Shown: piece by piece, positions 22,952-32,070 of the stretch | Numbering within the stretch: the stretch's first letter is position 1 | Layout: every line of letters starts with the position of its first letter | Assembly: GCA_021785355.1 (NCBI GenBank) | Contig: JAJYFR010000002.1 | Span: 74,529 to 112,298 of the forward strand | Length of the DNA: 37,770 bases | Direction: 5' to 3' | Source: a bacterium | Lineage (GTDB): Bacteria > Patescibacteriota > Dojkabacteria > JAKAPS01 > JAJZLI01 | Made by a program: the position numbers and the translations under genes | The notes under the pieces: model-generated | What the model was told of the DNA's origin: nothing | Seen by the model: the letters and a program-made list of their open reading frames with translations, nothing else | Databases searched by the model: none

Positions 22952-23792
22952 AAAAGAAAGACAAATACTAAAAAAAATAATAACAACAAATGAAATATCA
23001 TCTTTAATAAATATAAATAATACAACAATAAAAGATATTACAGTTTTAGGTATTGGTGGATCTCATATATATAAAGCAAATTGTAAAAATTTAAATATAG
23101 AAAAATATACTTTCTATGAAATTGATGAAGGAAATTTTTTTGAAAATATACAAAACTTTATAAAAGAAGAAAAAGAATTTAATACTATCTTCTCTTATCC
23201 TTTCATACCTAAGAAAAATAATGGATATATAGATGCTTTTTTTAAAAATAACACAGTTATATCTAAAAAACTTCCATTTAAAAAAGAAGATTTTCTGCTG
23301 TCTTACAAATTAAATAGATTAACTAATATTGTAAATGATGCTTGTGCATCAAATCTTTTTAATATTTATACCAATAAAGGATATGAGATTTATCTATCTT
23401 TACTATCTGGTACCGGAATTAATATTTCATATTCTCAGAATAATTCTCCTATAAATACAGAATTCGGTAATATAAAAATACCTAAAGAAAGTGATCTTTT
23501 ACAAATACCTGGAGTTGAAAGCTATGAAAATATACTGTCTTTCGATAGTATACAAAAATCACCCTTGGATTTAAAATCTGCCAAAGATCTCTCTGCACAT
23601 ATATTCTCTTTATCAGCTATATCTCTAATTGAAGATTATAAATCTGCTTCATTAATTTTCCAAGGTTCTTTTATAACAAAAGATAAGGAATATTCATTAA
23701 TGATAGAAAAATATATTAAACAATATTTCAAAGGAAATATAAATATTATTATAGATAATTTTTCTGACATAAAAGGTGCATCTTTAATATGA
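22935..23792 (+). CDS. ROK-like ASKHA sugar-kinase family protein (divergent)
   Basis: A 285-residue protein with a ROK-like order of motifs: GIGGSHIYKAN (39-49, phosphate-1 like), NDACASN (134-140, holding the catalytic-type D135), LSGTGIN (157-163, phosphate-2 like), TEFGNI (175-180, matching E-x-G-H-I), FQGSFI (232-237) and the terminal GASLI. The His of the usual EIGH and the zinc cysteines of true ROK glucokinases are missing, so the substrate may differ or activity may be lost. It sits between a metal transporter and OGG1, overlapping both. Confidence 0.5.
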   Translation: MKIDYKKERQILKKIITTNEISSLININNTTIKDITVLGIGGSHIYKANCKNLNIEKYTFYEIDEGNFFENIQNFIKEEKEFNTIFSYPFIPKKNNGYIDAFFKNNTVISKKLPFKKEDFLLSYKLNRLTNIVNDACASNLFNIYTNKGYEIYLSLLSGTGINISYSQNNSPINTEFGNIKIPKESDLLQIPGVESYENILSFDSIQKSPLDLKSAKDLSAHIFSLSAISLIEDYKSASLIFQGSFITKDKEYSLMIEKYIKQYFKGNINIIIDNFSDIKGASLI

Positions 23793-24583
23793 ATACTTCT
23801 TTTATAAAAACAGAGGATTTTAATCTATATTACACTCTTGATGCAGGTCAAAATTTTAATTTCTCAAAAATTGATAAAGAAAGATATAGAGGAGTTATAA
23901 AAAGTTATGCTATTATAATATCTCAGAAAAAAGACATATTAAAAATAGAAAGTTATCCTAAAATACCAGAAGAAGTAATAAGAGAATATTTTAATCTTGA
24001 TATAGATTACAAAAATATAATATTAAAAATAAAAAAAGATAAGAACCTTAAAAATACAGTAGAAAAATATAGGGGATTAAGAATAATAAAGCAAGATGAA
24101 TATGAATGTCTATTCTCATATATAATATCTAGTTATAATTCAATAAAAAAAATAAAATATACATATGAGTATTTATCAAAAACTTTAGGAGAGAGAATAA
24201 TAGATGATTTTTATACCTTTCCTAAAACAGAAATATTGAAAAATACAGATTTAAATATTCTTAAAGAAGGAAAATTAGGATACAGAGATAAATATATAAA
24301 AAATACAGCAAAAATTATATATGAAAATAATATAAATTTATATGAATATAAATATTTTGAATATGACAAAGTAAAAGAAGAATTAAAGAAATTTCCAGGT
24401 ATAGGAGATAAAGTAGCTGAATGCACAATGCTTTATTCTATGAATTTTCATAATGCTTTTCCTAAAGATAGGTGGATAAAAAAATATCTTTCTTCAGATA
24501 ACCAAAACTTTGATATAAATATCTATTCAGGATATGCAGGGTGGGCACAGCTTTTTATCTTTTTGGATATCAGAAAGAAATAA
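23789..24583 (+). CDS. ogg: 8-oxoguanine DNA glycosylase/AP lyase (OGG1 type)
   Basis: A 264-residue DNA repair enzyme of the HhH-GPD superfamily. DAGQNFNF (18-25) corresponds to the OGG1 'SGQ-F-W' N-terminal motif, LGYRDKYI (163-170) to 'GFRAKYI', and the helix-hairpin-helix FPGIGDKVAEC (202-212) holds the Schiff-base lysine K208. D227 (PKDRWI) is the catalytic aspartate, 19 residues later, exactly as in human OGG1 (K249/D268). It removes oxidised guanine from DNA. It overlaps the ROK-like gene by 4 bases and converges with the next gene, overlapping by 14 bases. Confidence 0.88.
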   Translation: MNTSFIKTEDFNLYYTLDAGQNFNFSKIDKERYRGVIKSYAIIISQKKDILKIESYPKIPEEVIREYFNLDIDYKNIILKIKKDKNLKNTVEKYRGLRIIKQDEYECLFSYIISSYNSIKKIKYTYEYLSKTLGERIIDDFYTFPKTEILKNTDLNILKEGKLGYRDKYIKNTAKIIYENNINLYEYKYFEYDKVKEELKKFPGIGDKVAECTMLYSMNFHNAFPKDRWIKKYLSSDNQNFDINIYSGYAGWAQLFIFLDIRKK

Positions 24584-25436
24584 CCTTTGTTTCTTTTAAT
24601 TGTAAATAGACCTTAGTCCAATATATTGAATTTATTACAGAGATCAAAGAAGATAAATATGTAAGAATTAATATTCCTATTATTATACTGATAACACCTA
24701 ATATAAATGATTTGAAAAAAAGAACTTTTACTACAGAAGATATTATTGTTTCTATAAAAGATAGTATTACAGAAAATATAATAGTTACAAAAAGTAAATA
24801 TCCTAATATCAACTTTGTATATAATAATTTATTTGCATATATTGAATTTAAAGAAATTTTTAAAGAATCAATAATATCCACATTATCTAAAACAACAAGT
24901 CTTACTGCAATATAAGCCAACAAAATACTCAAAGGTATAAGAATAATAAAAGATAGTATTAATAATAATATTGTAAAAATTAAGCTTAATTTAGAAAAAA
25001 TAACTGTAACAAATATTATATATATTAAACTCAAGAATATTATTATAAGTGAATAAACTATATAAAAAATAAAATATTCTTTCCATTTATCTTTACCTAA
25101 ATCCCATATTTTAACAAATTCTGAGGATTTATCTTCTTTTGCAATATATTTTATAAGAGATGTAGATGATTTAGATGTATAGAATACCGCAAAAATTATA
25201 TAGAATACAGCAACAACAATAACTAATGGAATCAAAAAGACAGGATAGTGTATTTTAAAAATGTTATTAGAGGTAAAATATTGTTTAAGATTATAATTAT
25301 ATAAATTAAAAAGAAAAAATATTGAAGAAAATATAACAGATATTATTCCTAAATAAAAAATATTAATATTCGATATAAATTCATTTATTGAAAATCTAAC
25401 AAGACTAATTATATATTCTAAAGAAAAATTTTCCAT
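24570..25436 (-). CDS. Six-helix membrane protein, unknown function
   Basis: A 288-residue protein with about six hydrophobic helices and a conserved-looking loop, YIAVRLVVLDN..DSLKISLNSIYANK (around 175-205). That loop resembles the cytoplasmic coupling loop of 'glycerophosphoryl diester phosphodiesterase membrane domain'-type proteins. No catalytic residues are visible. Its 3' end overlaps the OGG1 gene by 14 bases tail to tail. Confidence 0.55.
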   Translation of the reverse strand: MENFSLEYIISLVRFSINEFISNINIFYLGIISVIFSSIFFLFNLYNYNLKQYFTSNNIFKIHYPVFLIPLVIVVAVFYIIFAVFYTSKSSTSLIKYIAKEDKSSEFVKIWDLGKDKWKEYFIFYIVYSLIIIFLSLIYIIFVTVIFSKLSLIFTILLLILSFIILIPLSILLAYIAVRLVVLDNVDIIDSLKISLNSIYANKLLYTKLILGYLLFVTIIFSVILSFIETIISSVVKVLFFKSFILGVISIIIGILILTYLSSLISVINSIYWTKVYLQLKETKVISF

Positions 25437-25476
25437 ATAACTAATAAAAATAAAAAATATTCAGTTCCCTATAAAT

Positions 25477-26025
25477 CTATACAAGCCATTCCTTACTATC
25501 TATAACAAAGGCTTGTCTTGGAAATATTTTTGTCATTAACACATTATGTACTTCTGGATCTTGATCTAAACAAAGATCAGAAAGTACTGTTATTTGAAAA
25601 TCTTTATCCGCAGCTTCTCTTAGAGTTGACAGCACTACTCCACTTGTAGAAATACCTGCAAGTACAATATGTTTGATATCTTGAGAGTGTAAAATCATCC
25701 CAAGATCACTTCCACTAAAAGCACTAATTCTATGTTTTACTACTAATATATCTCCTTCTTCTGGTTCAATAACAGGATGAGAATCTATCATTGAAACTGT
25801 ACTTGTATCCTTCATTGCATTAAATAATTTATTATTAATACTAATTTCGGGGAATTTTGGACGAAAACCAACTACTACAAATATAACAAGAATATTATTT
25901 TTGTGAGCTAGAGATATAGTTTTTTTAACACTACTTATATACGCCTCTTTGTTCTCTTGTCTGTCAATAATACCAGGCTGAACATCCATAACTAATAATG
26001 CAGTTTTTTCATTTTTATTTTCCAT
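25477..26025 (-). CDS. Isochorismatase-like hydrolase lacking the catalytic Cys
   Basis: A 182-residue member of the isochorismatase/nicotinamidase superfamily. D14 (VMDVQPG) and K97 (VVKHRISAF) of the triad are present. The position usually held by the nucleophilic Cys reads GISTSGVVLSTL (124-135), with Val in place of Cys, as in a common TSGVVLST subgroup of unknown activity. A metal-free, non-amidase reaction or a binding role is possible. It stands alone with its own leaderless promoter, divergent from rpoD. Confidence 0.85.
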   Translation of the reverse strand: MENKNEKTALLVMDVQPGIIDRQENKEAYISSVKKTISLAHKNNILVIFVVVGFRPKFPEISINNKLFNAMKDTSTVSMIDSHPVIEPEEGDILVVKHRISAFSGSDLGMILHSQDIKHIVLAGISTSGVVLSTLREAADKDFQITVLSDLCLDQDPEVHNVLMTKIFPRQAFVIDSKEWLV

Positions 26026-26031
26026 ACATAT

Positions 26032-26037
26032 ATTATA
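26032..26037 (-). promoter_or_regulatory. -10 element of the isochorismatase-like gene
   Basis: On the minus strand, TATAAT is followed by exactly 6 bases and the ATG at 26025, so transcription should begin at or next to the start codon. Confidence 0.6.
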
Positions 26038-26063
26038 CTACAATTTTTAATATTGTATGTATA

Positions 26064-26072
26064 TGGTATAAT
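26064..26072 (+). promoter_or_regulatory. Extended -10 of rpoD
   Basis: TGGTATAAT (an extended -10, TGn-TATAAT) ends 14 bases before the rpoD ATG at 26087, giving a leader of about 8 bases. No good -35 is seen, which suits an extended -10 promoter. Confidence 0.55.
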
Positions 26073-26086
26073 TATTCACAAGATTT

Positions 26087-27217
26087 ATGAATACAAAACA
26101 AAAAAACCCAAAAAATATAACAGCAATAACTTCTCTGCATGAAAAAGGTAAAACAAAAGGATTTTTAACAGAAGAAGATATACTAAATTCAGTTCCTTTT
26201 TTGGAAAATGAACTGGAGCTTTTAGAGGAACTTTTCATTCTTCTTGATAGAGATAATATAGATTTGATATATGAAGAAGAAAGACCAAAAGAAGTAGAAA
26301 TAAAATCTAAGAAAAATGTCAAAAAAGAGGTAATGAGTTTAGAGGATAAAATTAAACTTTTAAGAAGTATACAGGCAAATATTGACTCCGATCCTATAAG
26401 AGCATATCTTCAAGAAATAGGAAAAATTCCTTTACTTACAGGAGAAGAAGAAATAATTCTTGCAAAAAGAATAAAGAAAGGAGATAAGAAAGCAAAAGAA
26501 TATTTAACAACCTCTAATCTAAGATTAGTTGTTTCTATTGCAAAAAAATGGTCTAGAAAAGGTAGTTTAGATTTATTAGATTTAATTCAAGAAGGTAATT
26601 TGGGTTTGATGAGAGCTGTTGATAAATTTGATTATAAAAAAGGATATAAATTTTCGACATATGCTACATGGTGGATTAGACAGGCTATAACAAGGGCAAT
26701 TGCAGATCAAGAAAGAACTATAAGAATTCCTGTACATATGATTGAGACAATTCATCAAATGCAAAAAATAAGAGGTAAATTAGCTATTGAGCTTCAAAGA
26801 GCTCCTAAACCTGAAGAAATAGCTAAAGCCATGGGAAAAAGCATAGAACAAGTACAAGAAATAATAAAAATATCTCAATATCCAACTTCTTTATCAACTC
26901 CAGTAGGTGATGACAATTCGAGTACTTTAGCTGATTTTCTTCCAGATGAAGATACTCCAAGACCTTCAGATATAGCTAATAGAGATTATTTAAAAAACCA
27001 AATACAAGAAGTATTAGGAACTTTATCTGATAGAGAAAGAAAAGTTATAGAGCTCAGATTTGGATTACAAGATGGAGTTGCTAGAACATTAGAAGAAGTA
27101 GGAAGAGAATTTAAAGTTACAAGAGAAAGAATAAGACAAATTGAAAGTAAAGCTTTGAAAAAATTAAAAAATAAAGAAGTAGAAAGACTTCTTACCGATT
27201 ATAGAGAAATAGGGTAA
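26087..27217 (+). CDS. rpoD: RNA polymerase primary sigma factor (sigma-70)
   Basis: A 376-residue sigma-70. Region 1.1 resembles the start [17 protein letters not shown]; region 1.2 has [16 protein letters not shown]; region 2 has [31 protein letters not shown] and [13 protein letters not shown] for -10 recognition; region 3 follows; region 4 ends with [18 protein letters not shown] for -35 recognition. It is compact, with no long insert between 1.2 and 2. It is the main sigma factor that would read the TTGACA/TATAAT promoters in this window. Confidence 0.96.
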   Translation: MNTKQKNPKNITAITSLHEKGKTKGFLTEEDILNSVPFLENELELLEELFILLDRDNIDLIYEEERPKEVEIKSKKNVKKEVMSLEDKIKLLRSIQANIDSDPIRAYLQEIGKIPLLTGEEEIILAKRIKKGDKKAKEYLTTSNLRLVVSIAKKWSRKGSLDLLDLIQEGNLGLMRAVDKFDYKKGYKFSTYATWWIRQAITRAIADQERTIRIPVHMIETIHQMQKIRGKLAIELQRAPKPEEIAKAMGKSIEQVQEIIKISQYPTSLSTPVGDDNSSTLADFLPDEDTPRPSDIANRDYLKNQIQEVLGTLSDRERKVIELRFGLQDGVARTLEEVGREFKVTRERIRQIESKALKKLKNKEVERLLTDYREIG

Positions 27218-27220
27218 TTA

Positions 27221-27247
27221 AATATAAATATATATCATATTTATATT
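27221..27247 (+). terminator. Possible AT-only hairpin after rpoD
   Basis: AATATAAATAT (27221-27231) pairs perfectly with ATATTTATATT (27237-27247) around a 5-base loop. No T run follows, so termination is uncertain. A second palindrome, CTATTTAAATAG (27294-27305), lies further on, before the next gene. Confidence 0.3.
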
Positions 27248-27371
27248 AAGCATATGTATTCCTCTTTAAATATTCATCCACAACTTGTAATATCTATTTA
27301 AATAGAATATAAATTAGACAAATCCACATAAATATGGTAAAAGGGGCATGTTATTTTAATAAATTAGATAT

Positions 27372-28007
27372 ATGAACGAATTTACAATATTTTTATTAAA
27401 ATCTGGAATACACCAAAATATGCTTTTTATTCTATTAGCTTTACCACTTGCTGCAATGTTAGTTTTGTTTGCAAAAGAGATAATAGGTATAAAATCTTTT
27501 AATTTATATACTACATCTCTAGGAGCAATAGCTCTAATATCAATTGGATCTATATTAGGTATAATACTTTTCTTACTAATAATATTAGTAGACTATATTG
27601 TGGAATATTTTATAAAAGATTTAAAATTACATTTTGCGTCAAAAATAGCAATTACCCTCTCTACTATATCTTTAGTTACAATAATATTACTGGCATTATT
27701 ACATATATATTTAGGAGTTAGCATTAATGTATCACCTTTTGCAATAATTCTTCTTATTCTTTTAACAGAAAATTTGTCTTTTACTAAAATTAATAAAGGT
27801 ATAAAAAATGGAAATATAATATATATGGAAACTATTATACTTTCTTTAATAATATATCTAATACTTGATAATTCTTTTTTAGAAACAGTTCTATTTAAAT
27901 ATCCATATATATCTATTGTAGCTATAATAATAGATGTATATATAGGAAAAACTACATCATTAAGATTAAGAGAAATATACAGATTTCGTAATATTATAAA
28001 AGAATGA
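27372..28007 (+). CDS. 7TM membrane protein of the 7TM-transglutaminase (UUP1-type) family
   Basis: A 211-residue protein of about seven helices. The C-terminal YPYISIVAIIIDVYIGKTTS and LRLREIYRFRNII match the end of the '7TM_transglut' domain (YP...N...GR-TGLRL-E--RFR), and IGIKSFNLYTTSLGAIAL matches its first part (IGIKTFG-Y-P). In relatives this domain is fused to an inactive transglutaminase domain; here it stands alone. It overlaps the ATP-grasp/protease gene by 4 bases and probably anchors or gates that enzyme at the membrane. Confidence 0.8.
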   Translation: MNEFTIFLLKSGIHQNMLFILLALPLAAMLVLFAKEIIGIKSFNLYTTSLGAIALISIGSILGIILFLLIILVDYIVEYFIKDLKLHFASKIAITLSTISLVTIILLALLHIYLGVSINVSPFAIILLILLTENLSFTKINKGIKNGNIIYMETIILSLIIYLILDNSFLETVLFKYPYISIVAIIIDVYIGKTTSLRLREIYRFRNIIKE

Positions 28008-29401
28008 AAAACCCTTTTTCAGAATACAAAAAAATATCTCAAAATCTATTAGGTATTAATGCTAGAAATAAATTATATATAGATAATAAATCTATTAATA
28101 TATCTAACTCTAAGATAAAAGTTAAAAATATACTGAATTTAGAAAAAATCCCTACACCAGAGACTCTTTTTATAATTAAAAGTTTAGAAGAATTAGAAAA
28201 CTTTGATTTTTCTCTACTTCCAAAAAGTTTTGTAATAAAACCTAATAAAGGATTAGGTGGAGAAGGAATAATAATATTTTATGGAAAAAAGAAAAAAAGA
28301 AATGAGAGAGAAGAAGATGCTTTCATATCTGCTAATAAACAAATCTATTCCTTAAGTGATATAAAAAGTCATATATTTAACATCTTAAATGGATATTATT
28401 CAATAAATAAAAAAAATGATATCGCAATTTTTGAAAAAAGAATTATTAATTCTGAATTTCTAAAACAGAATCTTAAAATAAAAGAAGGTCTTCCTGATAT
28501 AAGAATAATTATATATAAAAAATTTCCAATTATGGCTGAATTGAGAATACCTACTATAGAATCTAAAGGTAAGGCAAATTTACACTCAGGAGGAATTGGA
28601 GTAGGAATTGATATTGCTAGAGGTATTAGTACAAATGCTATTTCAAAAGATGAATATATAGAAATAAATCCAGATACAGGAGAAAGATTAAGTGGAATAA
28701 AAATACCTTATTGGAATAATATATTAGAAATGGCAATCAAATCTAGTATAGCTATAAATTCATCTTTCACAGGAGTAGATATTGCTCTTGATAAAGAAAA
28801 AGGACCTCTAGTAATGGAAGTTAATGCTAGACCTGGACTTGCTATTCAAATAGCAAACAAGTCTGGACTAAAGGAAAGATTAGAATCTGTATCTAAATTA
28901 AAAGTAAAAAATGCTAAATCTGCTATTAATATATCAAAGGAAATCTTTGGAGGAGAAATCGATGAAGAAATTGAAGAAATTACAGGAAAAATAGTAATAG
29001 GAAGAGTCGTAAAAGTTAAAATTCAAGATACAGTATACAGCGCTAAAATAGATACAGGAGCTTATTTTAGTTCTATCTCTGATAATATAGCAAAAGATTT
29101 AGGATTTGGAGAAAAAATAGAAATATTTAAAAACTTTCAAATACCTGAAACTAAGGATATAAACACTTTATATAATCTTAAAAATAAGCTTGAGAAAGAA
29201 AATCATGATATTAATATATCACTAGTAAAGTCTGCAAATGGAATAACTATAAGGCCTCTAATAGATATTTCTATATATTTTATAGAAGAAGATATAACTA
29301 TTGATACTAGGGTTTCTATTTCTGATAGATCTAATCTCTTATATGATATTCTTATTGGAAGAAAAGATTTGAAAAATTTCTTAATAGATATAACCAAATG
29401 A
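28004..29401 (+). CDS. Alpha-L-glutamate-ligase-like ATP-grasp enzyme fused to a RimB-like retropepsin
   Basis: A 465-residue two-domain protein. Residues 1-290 are an ATP-grasp ligase: FVIKPNKGLGGEG (76-88, ATP loop), EGLPDIRIII (161-170), ANLHSGGIGVGID (191-203) and the Mg-binding MEVNARPGLAI (271-281). After a linker, residues 328-465 match the 'ATP-dependent zinc protease' or RimB family, now seen as retropepsin-like: KIDTGAYFSS (348-357) with catalytic D350, then KSANGITIRPLI, SDRSNLLYDILIGRKDL. The two activities are normally neighbours, not one chain. The enzyme may add and remove an amino acid or peptide tag. Its substrate is unknown. Confidence 0.85.
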   Translation: MKNPFSEYKKISQNLLGINARNKLYIDNKSINISNSKIKVKNILNLEKIPTPETLFIIKSLEELENFDFSLLPKSFVIKPNKGLGGEGIIIFYGKKKKRNEREEDAFISANKQIYSLSDIKSHIFNILNGYYSINKKNDIAIFEKRIINSEFLKQNLKIKEGLPDIRIIIYKKFPIMAELRIPTIESKGKANLHSGGIGVGIDIARGISTNAISKDEYIEINPDTGERLSGIKIPYWNNILEMAIKSSIAINSSFTGVDIALDKEKGPLVMEVNARPGLAIQIANKSGLKERLESVSKLKVKNAKSAINISKEIFGGEIDEEIEEITGKIVIGRVVKVKIQDTVYSAKIDTGAYFSSISDNIAKDLGFGEKIEIFKNFQIPETKDINTLYNLKNKLEKENHDINISLVKSANGITIRPLIDISIYFIEEDITIDTRVSISDRSNLLYDILIGRKDLKNFLIDITK

Positions 29402-29748
29402 AGAAAAAATCTAAAATTTTTATATTTTTAAGCTTATTCTTTCTTGTATTATTCTTAATATCTACACAATTTATATTACCTCCTAAAAATAATACAGGAG
29501 GTATAATTAATATAAATGTATATATAATTGAAATAGAAATATTTTTATTTTTATTTTTCGTTATAATGAGTATTTTAAAAAATTTTAATAAAATAAATTT
29601 TTTAAATATTATAAAGAATGCCGTCATAATACCTGCGACAATAGTATCTTTATCATTATTAAATATATTTGGGTCTCTGGATATATTAATGATAATAACT
29701 ATACCTTTATCTGCTATAATACTATATATCTTTTTAAATACTATCTGA
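29398..29748 (+). CDS. Small membrane protein following the ligase-protease
   Basis: A 116-residue protein with about four hydrophobic helices (7-24, 38-60, 70-87, 92-112) and a short external PPKNNTGG loop. No family is recognised. It overlaps the ligase-protease gene by 4 bases (ATGA), so it is translated with it and may be a third part of the same membrane complex. The next gene has its own promoter. Confidence 0.6.
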   Translation: MKKKSKIFIFLSLFFLVLFLISTQFILPPKNNTGGIININVYIIEIEIFLFLFFVIMSILKNFNKINFLNIIKNAVIIPATIVSLSLLNIFGSLDILMIITIPLSAIILYIFLNTI

Positions 29749-29754
29749 TATGAT
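29746..29754 (+). promoter_or_regulatory. Extended -10 upstream of metG
   Basis: TGATATGAT (TGn-TATGAT) ends 14 bases before the metG ATG at 29769. It overlaps the stop codon of the preceding gene. Confidence 0.45.
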
Positions 29755-29768
29755 AAAATTCTTAAATT

Positions 29769-31334
29769 ATGAAAAAACTCGTAACAGTATCTTTACCTTA
29801 TGCAAATAGTGAAGCACATGTAGGCCATATTGCAGGAGCATATCTACCTGCTGATATATATCAACGATTTCAAAAACTTAAAGGAGAGGATATCTTATTT
29901 CTTTCAGGTTCAGATATGCATGGAAGTGGGGTTTTGATAAATGCAGAAAATGTATCAGAAGATCCTCATTCATTTGCATTAAAATATCATAATAAATTTA
30001 AAAATATTTTTACTAAACTTGATATAGGATTTGATATTTATTCAAATACTGCAACAGAAATTCATAAAAAAAGAGTACATGATATTTTTCTAAAATTATA
30101 TAAAAATAAATATATTATTCAGAAATTAGAATATCAACCTTTTTGTGAGAATGAAAAAAGATTTTTACCAGATAGATATGTAGAAGGTGCATGTCCTAAT
30201 TGTGAAAATCCCAAAGTAAAGGTAGGTGAAAGTTGCGATAAATGCAATACTTTTATTTTATTTGATAATATAAAAAATCCAGAGTGTAAAATTTGTCACC
30301 ATAAACCAATTCTAAAAAAAACAAAAAACTTTTTTCTAGAATTACCTTTATTTGAAAAAGAAATTAAAAAATATATTAATAAAAAAAATATATTTAGAAA
30401 AACAGTAAAAGATCTATCTGAAAGTTATATAAAAACAGGCCTAATATCAAGATCAATTACTAGAGACATGAGTTATGGAATCAGTATTCCTCTTGAAGGA
30501 TTTGAGGATAAAGTGATTTATGTATGGTTTGAAGCATTAATAGGATACTTATCTATATCAGAAGAATTAAAAGGTGACAAATGGGAGGAATATTGGAAAG
30601 AACCAAGTCAAACAATTTTTTTTATGGCTAAAGATAATATTGTCTTTCATTCAATAATACTTCCATCTATTCTATTGGGATATAACAAAAATCTAGTATT
30701 ACCATACAATATAGTTTCAAATGAATATCTTCTTTTAGAGGGAGAAAAAATGTCGAAAAGTAATAATCATTCATTACTAGCAAAAGATGCTTTAAAGCTT
30801 TTTGGGAAAGATAATTTAAGATTCTATCTTGCATTAAATCTTCCTGAAGGAAAAGATTTTAATTTCCAAAAAAAAGATTTAATAAAAACAATAAATAGCA
30901 CACTAGCTTCTAATATAGGTAATTATATCAACCGAACACTGACTTTTGCATATAACAATTTTGATGGTGTAATAGAAAAATATGAATCCTTGGAAGATGA
31001 AAAATATATCAGTGATTTTTTTAAAAATATATCTTCCTCTTATGATAATTTTAAAATAAAAAAAGCAGTCAATGATATAATTTCATTTTCAGATCACGCA
31101 AATCAAAAATTTGATCAATTAAAAATATGGGAAAATAAGGATCCAAAAAATATATATATATTAATACAATATGTATATGCACTTTCTCTCCTTCTCTACC
31201 CTATAATTCCAGAATCTGCAACAAATTTAGCAAAAATACTAAATACAAAAATAAAAACAGATAAATATAAGCCTTTTTGGGGTAAAATAGAAAAACCTTA
31301 TATAATTTTCCCTAAAATAGAAAATGATGATTGA
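29769..31334 (+). CDS. metG: Methionyl-tRNA synthetase
   Basis: A 521-residue class I aminoacyl-tRNA synthetase charging tRNA-Met. HIGH-type motif HVGH (18-21 in AHVGHIAGAYLPAD), connective peptide with cysteine pairs (CPNC, CDKC, CKIC) for zinc, catalytic-domain YVWFEALIGY and the KMSKS signature at EGEKMSKSNN. It ends after the anticodon-binding helices and lacks the C-terminal tRNA-binding domain of long forms. TatD and RodZ-like genes follow with overlaps, one of the conserved-looking housekeeping blocks here. Confidence 0.96.
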   Translation: MKKLVTVSLPYANSEAHVGHIAGAYLPADIYQRFQKLKGEDILFLSGSDMHGSGVLINAENVSEDPHSFALKYHNKFKNIFTKLDIGFDIYSNTATEIHKKRVHDIFLKLYKNKYIIQKLEYQPFCENEKRFLPDRYVEGACPNCENPKVKVGESCDKCNTFILFDNIKNPECKICHHKPILKKTKNFFLELPLFEKEIKKYINKKNIFRKTVKDLSESYIKTGLISRSITRDMSYGISIPLEGFEDKVIYVWFEALIGYLSISEELKGDKWEEYWKEPSQTIFFMAKDNIVFHSIILPSILLGYNKNLVLPYNIVSNEYLLLEGEKMSKSNNHSLLAKDALKLFGKDNLRFYLALNLPEGKDFNFQKKDLIKTINSTLASNIGNYINRTLTFAYNNFDGVIEKYESLEDEKYISDFFKNISSSYDNFKIKKAVNDIISFSDHANQKFDQLKIWENKDPKNIYILIQYVYALSLLLYPIIPESATNLAKILNTKIKTDKYKPFWGKIEKPYIIFPKIENDD

Positions 31335-32070
31335 TACTCATGCACATATAAATAAAGAATATTACCCCCAAATAGATGATGTTTTGAAAAAAATCATTGA
31401 AAGTGGAGTAGAAAAAATAATAGTACCAGGAACATCTATTCAAGATTCAAGGGAAAATCCTCTATATAAAAATGATATACTATACTATGCTGTAGGAATA
31501 CACCCTTCTGAAAAATATCCCATTGAAAAAAAAGAAATAGAAAAACTGGTATCAAAAAATACTATAGCTATAGGTGAATGTGGGTTAGATTATTTTTATC
31601 CTGTACATTCTTTAGAATTGCAAGAAAAGAATTTCAGAGTTCAAATAGAACTATCAATAGAAAAAAATTTACCGTTGATAGTTCATACAAGAGAAGCACT
31701 TACTGATACATTAAAGATTTTAAAAGATTATTATAAAAAAGGAGATGAAAATAAAGGGGTTATCCATTCTGCATCAGGAGATATAAAAATATTAGAAAAG
31801 ATTGAAGATTTAGGATTTTATCTTTCTTTTAATGGAATTTCTACTTTTAAGAATGCTAAAAATATAAGAGATTTAATAATAAATACCGATATAAAAAAAA
31901 TACTCATAGAAACAGATTCTCCTTTCTTAACTCCAGAACCTAAAAGACAAGAAAAAATAAATACAAGTGCTAACCTTCATTATATACTTGAAAATATAGA
32001 GAAATTAAAAAATGAACCTTACATAAAAGAAATTATATATAATAATTCTAAAAATCTATTTAAAATATGA
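31324..32070 (+). CDS. tatD: TatD family metal-dependent DNase
   Basis: A 248-residue TIM-barrel hydrolase. Metal ligands lie in DTHAHIN (4-10), GECGLDYF, LIVHTREA, GVIHSASG (where the family usually has H-C-F-S-G) and ETDSPFLTPEP. TatD enzymes are 3'-5' exonucleases or deoxyribonucleases involved in DNA repair. It overlaps metG by 11 bases; a second ATG three bases downstream is an equal start candidate. metG-tatD adjacency is common in bacteria. Confidence 0.93.
   Translation: MMIDTHAHINKEYYPQIDDVLKKIIESGVEKIIVPGTSIQDSRENPLYKNDILYYAVGIHPSEKYPIEKKEIEKLVSKNTIAIGECGLDYFYPVHSLELQEKNFRVQIELSIEKNLPLIVHTREALTDTLKILKDYYKKGDENKGVIHSASGDIKILEKIEDLGFYLSFNGISTFKNAKNIRDLIINTDIKKILIETDSPFLTPEPKRQEKINTSANLHYILENIEKLKNEPYIKEIIYNNSKNLFKI

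Noticed and set aside
27294-27305. Palindrome CTATTTAAATAG before the 7TM/ligase operon as an operator
   Set aside because: A 12-base A/T-rich palindrome is expected by chance in DNA this AT-rich, and it is about 67 bases from the start codon with no clear promoter next to it.
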